Shown: positions 1 to 8,255, numbered from the stretch's first letter. The stretch: DNA of 64,000 nucleotides from Tepidanaerobacter sp. DTU063 (GCA_001512695.1 LFSJ01000064.1:1-64000), one strand, 5' to 3'. Notes: generated by a model not told the origin, from the letters alone. Made by a program: numbers and translations.

Positions 1-50
1 ATTTTAGGGTGGACCAGTTTTCAATTGAAATGATGGCCTACTTTTAAATT
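1..50. repeat. Possible IS21-type terminal repeats at window edge
   Basis: Two imperfect repeats of about 21 bases (roughly 12-32 and 34-54) share the pattern TGG-(A/C)-C-x-A-x-TTTT-x-A-A-TT. Multiple short terminal repeats of this GTGGACCA-TTTT-AATTGA kind are typical of IS21-family ends. Only the edge is inside the window, so the element itself cannot be seen. They overlap the end of a transposase N-terminal fragment, which suggests one element inserted into another. Confidence 0.35.
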
Positions 51-122
51 AACATAAGCATCTAGCTCTTTTTCAAAACTGCTACTGATTTTTTGTGTGA
101 TTTCATGTATAATTAGTTCCAT
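21..122 (-). pseudogene. Transposase N-terminal fragment
   Basis: This is a 33-residue frame starting at an ATG at 122 behind a good SD (AAAGGAG) and stopping at 21. The peptide begins MELIIHEITQKISSSFEKEL, like the N-termini of ISLre2-type transposases as I remember them. The rest of the gene is missing, apparently replaced by the IS21-like end at the window border. I regard it as a dead remnant, and the family assignment is tentative. Confidence 0.4.
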
Positions 123-195
123 AAGGGTATCTCCTTTTCTGTGATTTTTGTGGTTCTTGCAGATTACATCATATCACAGAGGAGATACTCTTATC
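122..195. repeat. Imperfect inverted repeat upstream of transposase fragment
   Basis: The stretch 122-144 (AAGGGTATCTCCTTTTCTGTGAT) is nearly the reverse complement of 174-193, leaving a loop of about 28 bases. It contains the SD of the transposase fragment, so it may be a regulatory hairpin or an insertion-sequence terminal repeat. Confidence 0.45.
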
Positions 196-423
196 TTTTA
201 TTTTTTGGTTTTTACCCAAAGTAATTTTACACTAACATATCTAAAGTTATTGTCAAGTTGGATTTGCTAGCTTTTTCTATGACTTTCATAATACATAAAA
301 ATGTGTGCGATTATTCCATGTGCCAAGATGTAAATGTATTGAAATGCATGAACAACCAGAGTGCTTTTTTTATTATTAGCATACTATATTTTTTATTCTT
401 ACATACCCAAATAAACTGAAATT

Positions 424-432
424 TGGTATAAT
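424..432 (+). promoter_or_regulatory. Extended -10 promoter of NSS transporter
   Basis: TG at 424-425, one base, then TATAAT at 427-432 forms an extended -10 element. No good -35 is visible 17 bases upstream, which is usual for extended -10 promoters. It lies about 58 bases before the transporter start. The rest of 196-489 shows no gene. Confidence 0.5.
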
Positions 433-489
433 GGTGGAGAAAGTTTTAAAATCCAACAAAAGTAATTTTACAAAAGGAGATGATATGTC

Positions 490-1848
490 TTGAGTCAAAA
501 GCAGGAAATGTTAAAGGAGCGAGAAGGTTTCGCAAGTCGTATCGGTTTTATTTTTGCTGCTGCTGGTTCTGCTATTGGTCTAGGTAATATTTGGAGATTC
601 CCGTGGCTCGTAGGAGCTTATGGAGGCGCTGCTTTTTTAGCAATGTATTTAATAATTGTCGCGTTGGTAGGTATCACAATGTTCATGGGCGAAGTTGCTC
701 TCGGTCGCTACGCACAAAGGTCCAATGTAGGTGCCTTTAAAAAAGTCAATAAATCTTTTAGTTGGTTGGGAAGCATAGGCCTTATTGCGGGCTTTATGAT
801 TTTGTCATTTTATAGTGTGGTTGGCGGATGGGTTATCTACTATTGCTTTCGCGCCGTTATTGGATTTAACATGACAGATCCTACCCTAACTGAACAACTT
901 TTTGTTGGTTTTATTTCTAATCCTCTTTCCCCTTTGTTTTTCCACGCTCTGTTTATGGCCTTAACAATTTGGATTTGTTATAACGGCGTAAAAGACGGTA
1001 TTGAAAAGTATTCAAATATAATGATGCCAGCACTATTCGTTATTATACTAATTTTAGCAGTTCGCTCTTTAATGCTACCAAACGCAATAGAAGGTATTAA
1101 GTTTTATCTTGTGCCTGACATCTCGAAGTTTTCTGCAGAAGCAGCATTGGCGGCACTGGGGCAAGTTTTTTTCTCTTTGAGTTTAGGAATGGGCTCAATC
1201 TTAACGTATGGCAGCTATTTGAGCAAAAAAGAAAACATACCTAATGTATCATTGATTGTTCCCTTGATGGATACAACTATAGCTTTTATAGCCGGTATAG
1301 TCATATTCCCCGCTGTTTTTTCATATGGCTTTGAACCCTCTTCGGGTGCAGGTTTAACTTTCGTCACTCTGCCGGCAGTATTTAGTGAGATGCCTCTAGG
1401 CCAGCTTTTTGGAGCAGCATTTTTCTTCCTATTGTTCCTTGCAGCTCTAACTTCTGCTATTTCACTATTAGAACCCCTTATCGCCTATATGATAGAGGAA
1501 CATGGATGGTCTCGAGAAAAAGCAGCACTTATTATTGGTGGAATAATATTTATTGTGGGTTGTTTTGCTTCGTTATCCATGGGTCCTTTAAGCGGATTTA
1601 AAATTGGCGGCTTGGTGTTCTTTGATCAGCTTGACTGGGTATCTAACAACCTCCTTTTGCCTATCGGGGGCATGTTGACAGCACTATTTATATCATGGAT
1701 ATGGGGCACCAAAAATGTTTTAAATGAAGTAACTAACGAGGGAATCCTTGATTTTGGATTGGGCAAATTTTGGGCCAATGTCATGTTAAAATTTATTGCT
1801 CCAGCTTTGGTTTTTATTGTGTTTCTAACAGGATTAAATATATTTTAG
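490..1848 (+). CDS. Sodium-dependent transporter, NSS/SLC6 (LeuT) family
   Basis: This is a 452-residue polytopic membrane protein with about 11-12 hydrophobic segments. The first segment contains AIGLGNIWRFPW, the signature of NSS transporters that lines the sodium and substrate sites in LeuT. Bacterial members import amino acids with sodium, but the substrate cannot be read from sequence. The start is a TTG at 490 after the SD AAAGGAG (473-479); an earlier ATG at 485 reads straight into a stop. It is the only large + strand gene in the first 12 kb, stands alone behind its own promoter and ends at a shared bidirectional terminator. An aminotransferase gene converges on it. Confidence 0.93.
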   Translation: MSQKQEMLKEREGFASRIGFIFAAAGSAIGLGNIWRFPWLVGAYGGAAFLAMYLIIVALVGITMFMGEVALGRYAQRSNVGAFKKVNKSFSWLGSIGLIAGFMILSFYSVVGGWVIYYCFRAVIGFNMTDPTLTEQLFVGFISNPLSPLFFHALFMALTIWICYNGVKDGIEKYSNIMMPALFVIILILAVRSLMLPNAIEGIKFYLVPDISKFSAEAALAALGQVFFSLSLGMGSILTYGSYLSKKENIPNVSLIVPLMDTTIAFIAGIVIFPAVFSYGFEPSSGAGLTFVTLPAVFSEMPLGQLFGAAFFFLLFLAALTSAISLLEPLIAYMIEEHGWSREKAALIIGGIIFIVGCFASLSMGPLSGFKIGGLVFFDQLDWVSNNLLLPIGGMLTALFISWIWGTKNVLNEVTNEGILDFGLGKFWANVMLKFIAPALVFIVFLTGLNIF

Positions 1849-1855
1849 TGCATAC

Positions 1856-1888
1856 AAAAAAACAGCGCCTGAAAAGGTGCTGTTTTTT
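1856..1888. terminator. Bidirectional terminator between convergent genes
   Basis: AACAGCGCCT (1861-1870), loop GAAA, then AGGTGCTGTT (1875-1884) with one G-T pair, flanked by A-run and T-run. It serves both the transporter and the convergent aminotransferase gene. Confidence 0.85.
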
Positions 1889-1894
1889 AATGCC

Positions 1895-3094
1895 TTATTT
1901 TAAACTCAGAGTAAATTGGTCAATACGGTCTAAACCTCTTTTAATATTCTCCATAGATGTGGCATAGGATAGTCTTACATAATTATCTGCGCCGAATGCT
2001 ACTCCCGGCACTACTGCTACGTGATAGTTTTCTAGCAGCAACTGTGCGAAATCGGTTGAATTAATAATTGTACTACCATTACATTGCTTACCGAAAGTCT
2101 CTGATATGTCTATAAAAACATAAAATGCGCCCAAGGGTACAGTACTTGAAAGATATTTCATACTATTTATTCTGTCTACCATATACTTTCGCCGCTTTGA
2201 AAACTCATCGACCATTGCTTTTATAACTCCATCGCCCTTCTGTGTGAGAACATTTAAGGCTTCCGCACTGGCACTTTGAGCAATTGAGTTGGGATTGGAT
2301 GTAGTATGGCTTTGTAGATTTTCCATAGCTTTAATAAGCTCTTTTGGCCCTGCCGCAAACCCAATCCTCCACCCTGTCATAGCAAAAGACTTGGAAACTC
2401 CATTTACAACCAATGACCGTTCAAACATATTGTCGAAGGAAGCAATGCTAACGTGCTCTGCGTCATCATAAATCAATTCTCCGTAAATCTCATCTGAAAT
2501 AACAAAAAGATTTTTTTCTACAGCCAATTCAGCTATATGTTGTAAATCCTCCTTTGAATATACACAACCGCAAGGATTGTTTGGACTATTGATAATTAGT
2601 ACCTTGGTCTGTTTGTCAATAATTTTTTCTATAGTTTCCGCTTTTAACATAAAACCTTCTTCAATTGTCGGGACAAATACCGGTATTCCCCCACAGAGCT
2701 TAACCATTTCTGGATAACTTACCCAATAAGGACTAGGAATTAAAACCTTATCACCATCATCTATTAGGCAATATAATGCATTAAAGATGCACTGCTTTGC
2801 ACCATTGGATACCGTTATTTCATCGTGTTCATATGATATTCCGATTTGTTTTTTAAAGTAATCGGATACAGCATTTTTTATCTCTTTGGTTCCTCCTACC
2901 GGTGTATATTTGGTAAAACCACGATCTATAGCAGATAAAGCTGCTGATTTAATATAATCAGGCGTATCAAAATCCGGCTCACCAGCGCCAAAGCTTATTA
3001 CATCGTATCCTTCTCTTTTCATCCGTTTTGCCTTGGCATCAACAGCTAAAGTTGGAGATGGACTGATGACTCGAGCTTTTTCTGAAAGAAACAT
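1895..3094 (-). CDS. PLP-dependent class I aminotransferase (aspartate aminotransferase type Ib)
   Basis: This 399-residue protein has the full length and motif order of fold-type-I aminotransferases: the N-terminal SFGAGEPDFDTP, the NSPNNPCG loop, SDEIYGEL with the aspartate that contacts the PLP ring nitrogen, and SKSFAMTGWRIGF with the Schiff-base lysine near residue 237. These features place it with subgroup-1b aspartate/prephenate-type aminotransferases, which move the amino group of aspartate or related acids to 2-oxoglutarate. The start ATG at 3094 has a strong SD (AGGAGG). It is monocistronic, with a terminator beyond its stop. Exact substrate preference is inferred from the family only. 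Confidence 0.9.
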   Translation of the reverse strand: MFLSEKARVISPSPTLAVDAKAKRMKREGYDVISFGAGEPDFDTPDYIKSAALSAIDRGFTKYTPVGGTKEIKNAVSDYFKKQIGISYEHDEITVSNGAKQCIFNALYCLIDDGDKVLIPSPYWVSYPEMVKLCGGIPVFVPTIEEGFMLKAETIEKIIDKQTKVLIINSPNNPCGCVYSKEDLQHIAELAVEKNLFVISDEIYGELIYDDAEHVSIASFDNMFERSLVVNGVSKSFAMTGWRIGFAAGPKELIKAMENLQSHTTSNPNSIAQSASAEALNVLTQKGDGVIKAMVDEFSKRRKYMVDRINSMKYLSSTVPLGAFYVFIDISETFGKQCNGSTIINSTDFAQLLLENYHVAVVPGVAFGADNYVRLSYATSMENIKRGLDRIDQFTLSLK

Positions 3095-3189
3095 TTCAAG
3101 ACCTCCTACTCAATAATGTTTTTCTTTATATTCTCCAAAAAATTTAAATTTCCTGCAAAGGGTAAAATAAAAATCTTTTTTTGGGAAAA

Positions 3190-3214
3190 AGAAAAAGGGG
3201 CAGAATACACCCCT
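3190..3214 (-). terminator. Possible intrinsic terminator
   Basis: On the minus strand GGGG, a nine-base loop, CCCC and a run of T follow the stop of the tandem P-loop gene. The stem is short. Confidence 0.45.
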
Positions 3215-3239
3215 CCCACAAAATCTAAATAGGCAATAT

Positions 3240-4337
3240 TTAAATATATGATAGGATCTTGGCAAGTATCTGTTCCCCAACTTTCTCAGCAACTTGAAAG
3301 TTCATATTTGATGAGTATATTCCTTCAAGCTCATCACGGGTTTGCTTAACCTGGATTAAAGTCTTCACAGCTTTATCAAATAAGCTCCATGCAAGCAAAC
3401 TATCTTGACTGATATCTTCCTCTATATCTTTTAGTCTGGAACAATCCAAAACCGAATTCATATCTATAAATACATCATTTTCTCTCGTGTTTAATATCAT
3501 GTGAGGTCTTACTGAAGTAATAAATCCAATATCAAGATCTTTTATGAGCAAATGCTCAATTTTCTGGGGATTCATCGGGCAATAGAAAATATCCATATCC
3601 AACCCTTTACTGGTCCCCAGTTCTTCAATTTTTTTCAATACAGCAGATTTGCCGGTGCCCGGATTGCCAACGAGGATAAAGCGCTTACTCACTTTATCAA
3701 ATAGTTCGTCTAAAAAATGAATGGAACCTTCGGGAGTTATACCGCTTGCAAACATACGCCTTTGAAGAGAGATTTTATCCCTTCGCTTTACTCCTTTAAA
3801 TACATCCTCTATAATTTCTTCAGTTTTAGCCTCAATTAATCGGCGGTTAGCTAAGGTGCTATACGCCTGTTCAAGATTATTAAATATGATTTTGGCTGCC
3901 TTTAAATAGTTATATACCCTTGCATATAGATGTTTTACTTTTTCTTGCAAAAGAAAGATTCGTTCTTTTTGCTTATAAAGCTCAGCTTCGTTCCAATAAT
4001 CTCCAAGATTTACTATTTCATCAACGCATCCGGGAAATTTAGGATCGATCATATGCGGCGCCGTTCCATCAACAACAGCTATACTATAATCTTTGATTAT
4101 TAAACCGTCTAAAGAATTGCTATCGGCAGTGCAGTGAAGCAGTTCTATATTTAAACCGCGGTCGACTAATTCTTTGGTGATTTTTCTAATCATCGTAGAT
4201 TTACCAACACCCGGACCGCCTTTAATTATTATTATTCTCTGGGCCCGTTTCCAAGGCAAAATAGATTCGAAATAAGAAAAATATCCATCAGGCGTGTTAT
4301 TACCTGGAAAATACCTTATTATGCTACCTTTTTTCAT
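3240..4337 (-). CDS. Tandem P-loop ATPase-like protein (PRK06851-like)
   Basis: A soluble protein of 365 residues that contains two nucleotide-binding loops: GGPGVGKST near residue 40 and VGNPGTGKSAV in the second half, each followed by similar text (IKDYSIAVVDGTAPHMI versus IKDLDIGFITSVRPHMI). It therefore looks like an internal duplication of one P-loop domain. Such proteins are known in spore-forming Firmicutes only as conserved uncharacterised ATPases. The ATG at 4337 is chosen because GGAGG sits nine bases upstream; the longer frame to 4370 has no SD. It is followed by a weak terminator and preceded by a small YpmA-like gene and surE, which suggests one transcript. Confidence 0.75.
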   Translation of the reverse strand: MKKGSIIRYFPGNNTPDGYFSYFESILPWKRAQRIIIIKGGPGVGKSTMIRKITKELVDRGLNIELLHCTADSNSLDGLIIKDYSIAVVDGTAPHMIDPKFPGCVDEIVNLGDYWNEAELYKQKERIFLLQEKVKHLYARVYNYLKAAKIIFNNLEQAYSTLANRRLIEAKTEEIIEDVFKGVKRRDKISLQRRMFASGITPEGSIHFLDELFDKVSKRFILVGNPGTGKSAVLKKIEELGTSKGLDMDIFYCPMNPQKIEHLLIKDLDIGFITSVRPHMILNTRENDVFIDMNSVLDCSRLKDIEEDISQDSLLAWSLFDKAVKTLIQVKQTRDELEGIYSSNMNFQVAEKVGEQILAKILSYI

Positions 4338-4407
4338 TATGCGTTCCCTCCAATAAAATTGAAATATCATTATAGTATACGTGGAGGGAACTGCATTGGT
4401 GCAAATT

Positions 4408-4572
4408 TTACGTCTCGTATACTGAAATTATGGCTTTATCTTTGTTTTTAGAAATACCCAATATAATATTTTTGTTTTTTAAATTTTTATTTAAAAAATC
4501 AATAAGCTTGTACAGCTCATCATTATAAGCTATTTCTTTTTTTGCTATTAGTTCGAGTTTGCCTTCTTCCAT
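4408..4572 (-). CDS. YpmA-like small protein (DUF4264 family)
   Basis: A 54-residue protein starting at an ATG at 4572 behind AGGAAGG. It contains the pattern YNDELYKLIDFLNKNLKNKN and ends in ISVYET. This resembles the short B. subtilis YpmA protein, where a similar tyrosine-leucine-lysine helix is followed by a short beta strand. The function is unknown. It lies between surE and the tandem P-loop gene on the same strand, close enough to be co-transcribed. The assignment rests on remembered family similarity and the good SD. Confidence 0.65.
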   Translation of the reverse strand: MEEGKLELIAKKEIAYNDELYKLIDFLNKNLKNKNIILGISKNKDKAIISVYET

Positions 4573-4600
4573 TTTTTAATACCTTCCTAATTTCTTTATT

Positions 4601-5362
4601 TTATAGTTTCAAATTCCAATCTCTTATAGTATCTATAATATCATATTTTGTCAAATCTATAAGAATTGGTGTTATAGAGATAAAATTGTTTTTAATCGCC
4701 CAAACATCGGAACCCTTATCATTAGTATCTTCAATTGCCTCACCGGCTAACCAATAGTAAACTTTACCTCGTGGATCAGTGCGTCGCTCAAAACTGTCTT
4801 TATATCTTATGGTTCCCAAATGGGTTATAGCAATACCTGCTATTCTCTCGGGCTTAATGTTTGGTATGTTTACATTTAGCAAAGTGTCTTTTGGGAAAAT
4901 TTTTCTGGAAACTTGTTGGCACAGCTTTTTTGCAAAATCTGCAGCATGGTTAAACTCAACATTTTCACGACTTGTCACTGACAATGCAATACCGGGGACA
5001 CCTAAAAGAGCAGCTTCAAAGGCCGCTGAAACAGTTCCTGAATATATAACGTCTGTTCCTAGGTTTGCTCCACGGTTAATCCCGGACAATACGAGATCGG
5101 GTGCATTATTTAGCAAAGCTTCCAATGCAAGTTTAACACAATCTGAAGGAGTTCCATTTACCTTATAGCCTAAAGCATCGCAACCTGGTATTTCGATTTC
5201 TTCTACTCTCAGGGGCTTATGCATAGTTATTGCGTGAGCTGTTGCACTCCGCTCCCTATCTGGAGCGACAACAGTCACGTTGGCAATTTCCGATATAGTC
5301 TGAACCAGTGCGATTAACCCGGCAGAATTAATTCCATCATCATTTGTTATAAGGATATTCAA
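4601..5362 (-). CDS. surE: 5'/3'-nucleotidase SurE
   Basis: The protein (253 residues) begins MNILITNDDG, the metal-binding NDDG motif of SurE. APDRERSA follows near residue 34 and SGINRGANLG near residue 95, all of which form the active site. SurE is a cytosolic metal-dependent phosphatase that removes 5' or 3' phosphates from nucleoside monophosphates and is linked to survival in stationary phase. Its length is typical. A TPR protein lies 11 bases upstream in the same direction, so the two are probably one operon. No residue is missing. Confidence 0.95.
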   Translation of the reverse strand: MNILITNDDGINSAGLIALVQTISEIANVTVVAPDRERSATAHAITMHKPLRVEEIEIPGCDALGYKVNGTPSDCVKLALEALLNNAPDLVLSGINRGANLGTDVIYSGTVSAAFEAALLGVPGIALSVTSRENVEFNHAADFAKKLCQQVSRKIFPKDTLLNVNIPNIKPERIAGIAITHLGTIRYKDSFERRTDPRGKVYYWLAGEAIEDTNDKGSDVWAIKNNFISITPILIDLTKYDIIDTIRDWNLKL

Positions 5363-5373
5363 ATGCTACACTC

Positions 5374-6540
5374 CTATCTAGCCATATTTAAAGATTTGTT
5401 GTAATTCTCCACAGCTGCTTCATGATTCCCTAGATGTTCAAAGCAGATTCCTTTCAGCGTGAAATAATCAAAGTTCTTTATCCGTTCATCTTTGATTTTC
5501 AAAAGATAGATAAGCGCTTCGCTATACATACCTTTTTTTACTAAGCAATATGCCTTGTTTAACATCAAATCATCCGAATTATTACTCTTTAATAAACTGT
5601 CAAAAAGCTTTAAGGCATCATCATATTTTTCAAGGGCCATTAAGCACAAAGCTTTATTATTAGTTAATATTATATCATCTTTTAATATTTTTTCAGCTTC
5701 ATTTAGACACTCTAGGGAATTATTATATCGACCTAGCTTGTACAGACAATAACCTTTATTTATTAGCAAATCGGGATTGCCCGGATCTATTTTTAAGCCT
5801 TTATTACAGTAATTTAAAGCCTCATTGTAATCATGACAGGCCGCCAAACATGATGCAAAGTTATTTATAACTATGAGGTTATGGGGCATTTTTTTAATTA
5901 TATTTTTATAAACAACGGCTGCTTCTTTATATTTTTTTGATTTCCCCAAAGCTAATGCCAGATTTAATTGTACCGAATAATCCGTTGGCACAAACCTTAC
6001 ACATTCTTCAAAGCATCTTATTGCTTCTTCAATTTTATTTAGTTCCATTAAACATAAGCCCTTTTTATTTAGTATTTTAGGGATGTATTCAAGCTTGGCA
6101 TAAGACAAAGCCTTATTAAAAAATCCCAAGGCCTCAACATGATGGTTCGTTTTTAACAAACAGTTGCCAATTCCATATAAGCCAAAAGTCTTATAATCAC
6201 TATTCCCTAATAAAGCCCTATACCGTATCTGGGCTTTTTTTATATGAGCAGATTCAAAGTAAATCTCTGCCAATAAATACTTTATTTCAAGCTTTTTTGG
6301 ATTGGCTCTTTCAGCCTTTTCCAAATTATCAATGGCATAATTGTGGTCATTTGAGAAATAATATAGTATTCCTCTCCAACAATAAACATCTAGAACAGCA
6401 CAGTTTTCATCATATACTGTATTTATGTAATCCAAAGCCCTCGCATATTTTCCTGCCCAGAACCAAATACTTGTCCAAATAAAGGGCAAATTTACTTTAC
6501 ATAGTTTACTTAAAACTCCGTAAGCTTCTTTCTTATTCAT
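5374..6540 (-). CDS. Tetratricopeptide repeat protein
   Basis: This soluble protein (388 residues) is made almost entirely of about ten 34-residue helix-turn-helix repeats, with recurring patterns such as A-x-x-x-Y-x-x-A-x-x-x-F/Y and N-K-G-x-C-L. There is no signal peptide and no catalytic domain. TPR arrays bind partner proteins; the partner is unknown. An unusual touch is the repeated alanine/cysteine in the LN(N/K)KALCLM type segments. It is translated from an ATG at 6540 and runs into surE with an 11-base gap. Confidence 0.85.
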   Translation of the reverse strand: MNKKEAYGVLSKLCKVNLPFIWTSIWFWAGKYARALDYINTVYDENCAVLDVYCWRGILYYFSNDHNYAIDNLEKAERANPKKLEIKYLLAEIYFESAHIKKAQIRYRALLGNSDYKTFGLYGIGNCLLKTNHHVEALGFFNKALSYAKLEYIPKILNKKGLCLMELNKIEEAIRCFEECVRFVPTDYSVQLNLALALGKSKKYKEAAVVYKNIIKKMPHNLIVINNFASCLAACHDYNEALNYCNKGLKIDPGNPDLLINKGYCLYKLGRYNNSLECLNEAEKILKDDIILTNNKALCLMALEKYDDALKLFDSLLKSNNSDDLMLNKAYCLVKKGMYSEALIYLLKIKDERIKNFDYFTLKGICFEHLGNHEAAVENYNKSLNMAR

Positions 6541-6659
6541 ATTTATATCCCCCCATTTATTTCTAACATATTATTCTATTTTATCCTGTTTTTTCCTTCC
6601 CATTTTGGAAAATTAAGTTGCTTAAAATTCATGAAAGGACGGAACTTAACCTTACCATC

Positions 6660-6995
6660 TTACCCTTTATGTTTATTTTCCAACTTGTTTTGTTCAAAAA
6701 GCGCACAATTTGAATGGCAAAACTCTGCCGGTAAATCCATAACCAAATTTAACAATTTACAGGAAAACCATGTTTGACTTGAACCGCGAATTGAAAAGAT
6801 CTTATGCGGCACTAAGTATTTGCAAGGTTTATTGGCCATAATCGATGGAACAATACATCCTTTACAAGCCCAGTTCTTTTTGATATCATTTACAGTCAAA
6901 AGAGCGTCTGCAAGGACACATCTATATATAAACCCAACGGAATCCAGTAATTTATAGCTTTTAAATACTTTTAAATACCGGCAGCTTTTATACAT
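6660..6995 (-). CDS. Cysteine-rich hypothetical protein
   Basis: A 111-residue protein with eight cysteines, including a CKGC pair and two isolated cysteines near the C-terminus (FCHSNC), a pattern that could bind zinc or an iron-sulfur cluster. I do not recognise the family. The ATG at 6995 is chosen because AAGGAGG lies eight bases upstream; the longer frame places this SD inside the coding sequence. It stands alone between the TPR gene and the tRNA cluster. The gap to the TPR gene (6541-6659) shows nothing clear. Confidence 0.6.
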   Translation of the reverse strand: MYKSCRYLKVFKSYKLLDSVGFIYRCVLADALLTVNDIKKNWACKGCIVPSIMANKPCKYLVPHKIFSIRGSSQTWFSCKLLNLVMDLPAEFCHSNCALFEQNKLENKHKG

Positions 6996-7103
6996 GCTGA
7001 TAGCCTCCTTCATAAAAGCCTTTGTTCATAAATTATGAGGGGCATATGTATAAGGTGCAAAATACACTTTATGACTTCAATAAAAAAATATAATTAAATG
7101 GGC

Positions 7104-7132
7104 TTGACGAAAAAAAAAATCTATTGTATACT
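7104..7132 (+). promoter_or_regulatory. Promoter of tRNA operon
   Basis: TTGACG (7104-7109), a 17-base spacer that is almost all A, and TATACT (7127-7132) form a near-consensus sigma-A promoter 13 bases before the first tRNA. Confidence 0.85.
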
Positions 7133-7145
7133 ATTAATTGCGTTC

Positions 7146-7222
7146 GGGCCCATAGCTCAGTCGGTTAGAGCAGCCGGCTCATAACCGGCCGGTCCTAGGT
7201 TCGAGTCCTAGTGGGCCCACCA
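7146..7222 (+). tRNA. tRNA with CAT anticodon (Met or Ile2)
   Basis: A 77-base cloverleaf with acceptor GGGCCCA paired to TGGGCCC, encoded CCA, TTCGAGT T-loop and anticodon loop CTCATAA. CAT can be elongator methionine or, after lysidine modification by TilS, isoleucine (ATA). The CGGCTCATAACCG stem-loop and T-arm resemble Ile2 tRNAs, so both remain open. Confidence 0.9.
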
Positions 7223-7227
7223 TACTT

Positions 7228-7303
7228 GCCGACGTAGCTCAGCTGGTAGAGCAGCTGATTTGTAATCAGCAGGTCGCGGGTTCGAGTCCCATCGTCGGCT
7301 CCA
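7228..7303 (+). tRNA. tRNA-Thr (TGT)
   Basis: A 76-base cloverleaf beginning GCCGACG and ending CGTCGGC-T-CCA; the anticodon stem CTGAT/ATCAG carries a TTTGTAA loop with anticodon TGT. CCA is encoded. Confidence 0.95.
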
Positions 7304-7312
7304 TAATTACAA

Positions 7313-7398
7313 GGAGAGGTTCCCGAGTTGGCCAAAGGGGGCAGACTGTAAATCTGCTGGCACAGCCTTCGGTGGTTCGAATCCACCCCTCTCCACCA
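7313..7398 (+). tRNA. tRNA-Tyr (GTA)
   Basis: An 86-base class II tRNA with a long variable arm; acceptor GGAGAGG pairs with CCTCTCC, the anticodon loop is CTGTAAA (GTA), and CCA is encoded. Confidence 0.95.
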
Positions 7399-7407
7399 TC
7401 TGAATAC

Positions 7408-7483
7408 GGGCCATTAGCTCAGTTGGTAGAGCACCTGACTCTTAATCAGGGTGTCCTGGGTTCGAGTCCCCGATGGCCCACCA
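7408..7483 (+). tRNA. tRNA-Lys (CTT)
   Basis: A 76-base cloverleaf beginning GGGCCAT; the anticodon stem CCTGA/TCAGG holds loop CTCTTAA with anticodon CTT for AAG codons. CCA is encoded. Last gene of the tRNA operon. Confidence 0.95.
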
Positions 7484-7495
7484 TTGAAAGTCTTG

Positions 7496-7518
7496 ACCCT
7501 CCTACTTTAGAGGGTTTT
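7496..7518 (+). terminator. Terminator of tRNA operon
   Basis: ACCCTC (7496-7501), eight-base loop, GAGGGT (7510-7515), followed by TTT and an AT-rich run. Confidence 0.8.
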
Positions 7519-7596
7519 AAATTATTTTTAGCAACGTCCGATAAGCTTTTTGGTTACCATTTGGTTACCAAGAATATTAAACATTATAAAAATATA

Positions 7597-7911
7597 TTAA
7601 AAAATAGGCTTTTGTTTTAAGCCTGTTTCAGACTGTAGACAAAACAGCTTCCAGAAAAAACTTTGGAAGCTGTTTTTTATGGCAAACAACAAATTTGACC
7701 CAAAAAAGGTAGCAGCAGCTACCACTGGCTGTGGTGCAGGTGGCATTGTCTGTTGCCTCCTTTTCCACATCGCCAACTTCTTTAAATCCATGCATGCGAA
7801 AAGAAGCGTGATGTGATGCTGCACTTTCCTCAAGCCTCGATATTGTGTATAACGCATACCATGTTTTTCTTTAGCGTCTGCAAATACCCTTTCTATTGTC
7901 TCTCCACACAT
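7597..7911 (-). pseudogene. Transposase remnant, IS1182-like DDE C-terminus
   Basis: The frame encodes ETIERVFADAKEKHGMRYTQ followed by YRGLRKVQHHI and LLFACMDLKKLA. This is the well-conserved C-terminal block of IS1182-type transposases, with the catalytic glutamate region and its downstream helix. The catalytic N-terminal two thirds are absent and a stop codon precedes the block in frame, so the gene is inactive. It lies directly behind the tRNA operon, a common landing zone for mobile DNA. No SD supports the ATG at 7911. Confidence 0.75.
7641..7678. terminator. Hairpin with T-run inside transposase remnant
   Basis: AAACAGCTTCC (7642-7652) and GGAAGCTGTTT (7665-7675), followed by T residues on the + strand; probably the transcription-blocking end of the old insertion element. 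Confidence 0.6.
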
Positions 7912-8150
7912 TTTGTATAGGGCTTTTCCTCATATGGTTGCTGGTTGTCTTTATCCAGACCCATTCATAGCTACCATCTTTTCTTTTTACTTTTACTTTC
8001 TTTTCCCCGTAATACGTCGGTTTCGTCTGCCGCTCTGCGATTGATGCTGCTGATAATACTGCTGAATCTAAAGCATCTCTTACTTTTATCCTCGACAGAG
8101 AGTAGTGTGCTCCTTATATTTCTCACAGCATCTTCCCTCCCTATCTAATA
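7912..8150. other. Degenerate region without an intact gene
   Basis: Minus-strand frames here are broken by stops and frameshifts. Fragments such as DALDSAVLSAASIAERQTKP and GEKKVKVKRKDGSYEWVWIK look like former protein text, but I do not recognise them. They could be the upstream part of the decayed element at 7597-7911 or a second one. Confidence 0.4.
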
Positions 8151-8178
8151 AAAATAAAACCGGCCAAAAATAGCCGGT
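8150..8178 (-). terminator. Terminator of exported-protein operon
   Basis: On the minus strand ACCGGC, eight-base loop, GCCGGT, then TTTTATTTTTA. It lies about 78 bases past the stop of the CARDB-like gene. Confidence 0.85.
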
Positions 8179-8255
8179 ATATGTTAACATTTTTCGCTTA
8201 TGCTATAGGGCAAAAACAGGGTGATTATTTTTTGTTTAGCTCTATTATGGAGACT

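Noticed and set aside
1770-1967. 65-codon + strand frame across the transporter end
   Set aside because: It overlaps the terminator and the last part of the transporter in another frame, without an SD.
3110-3292. 60-codon minus strand frame
   Set aside because: It spans the intergenic terminator; rich in phenylalanine from T-runs, no SD.
4542-4757. 71-codon + strand frame
   Set aside because: Antisense shadow of surE and the YpmA-like gene; no SD, and both opposite-strand genes are well supported.
7195-7620. Frames overlapping the tRNA genes
   Set aside because: They translate tRNA sequence in both directions and are artefacts.
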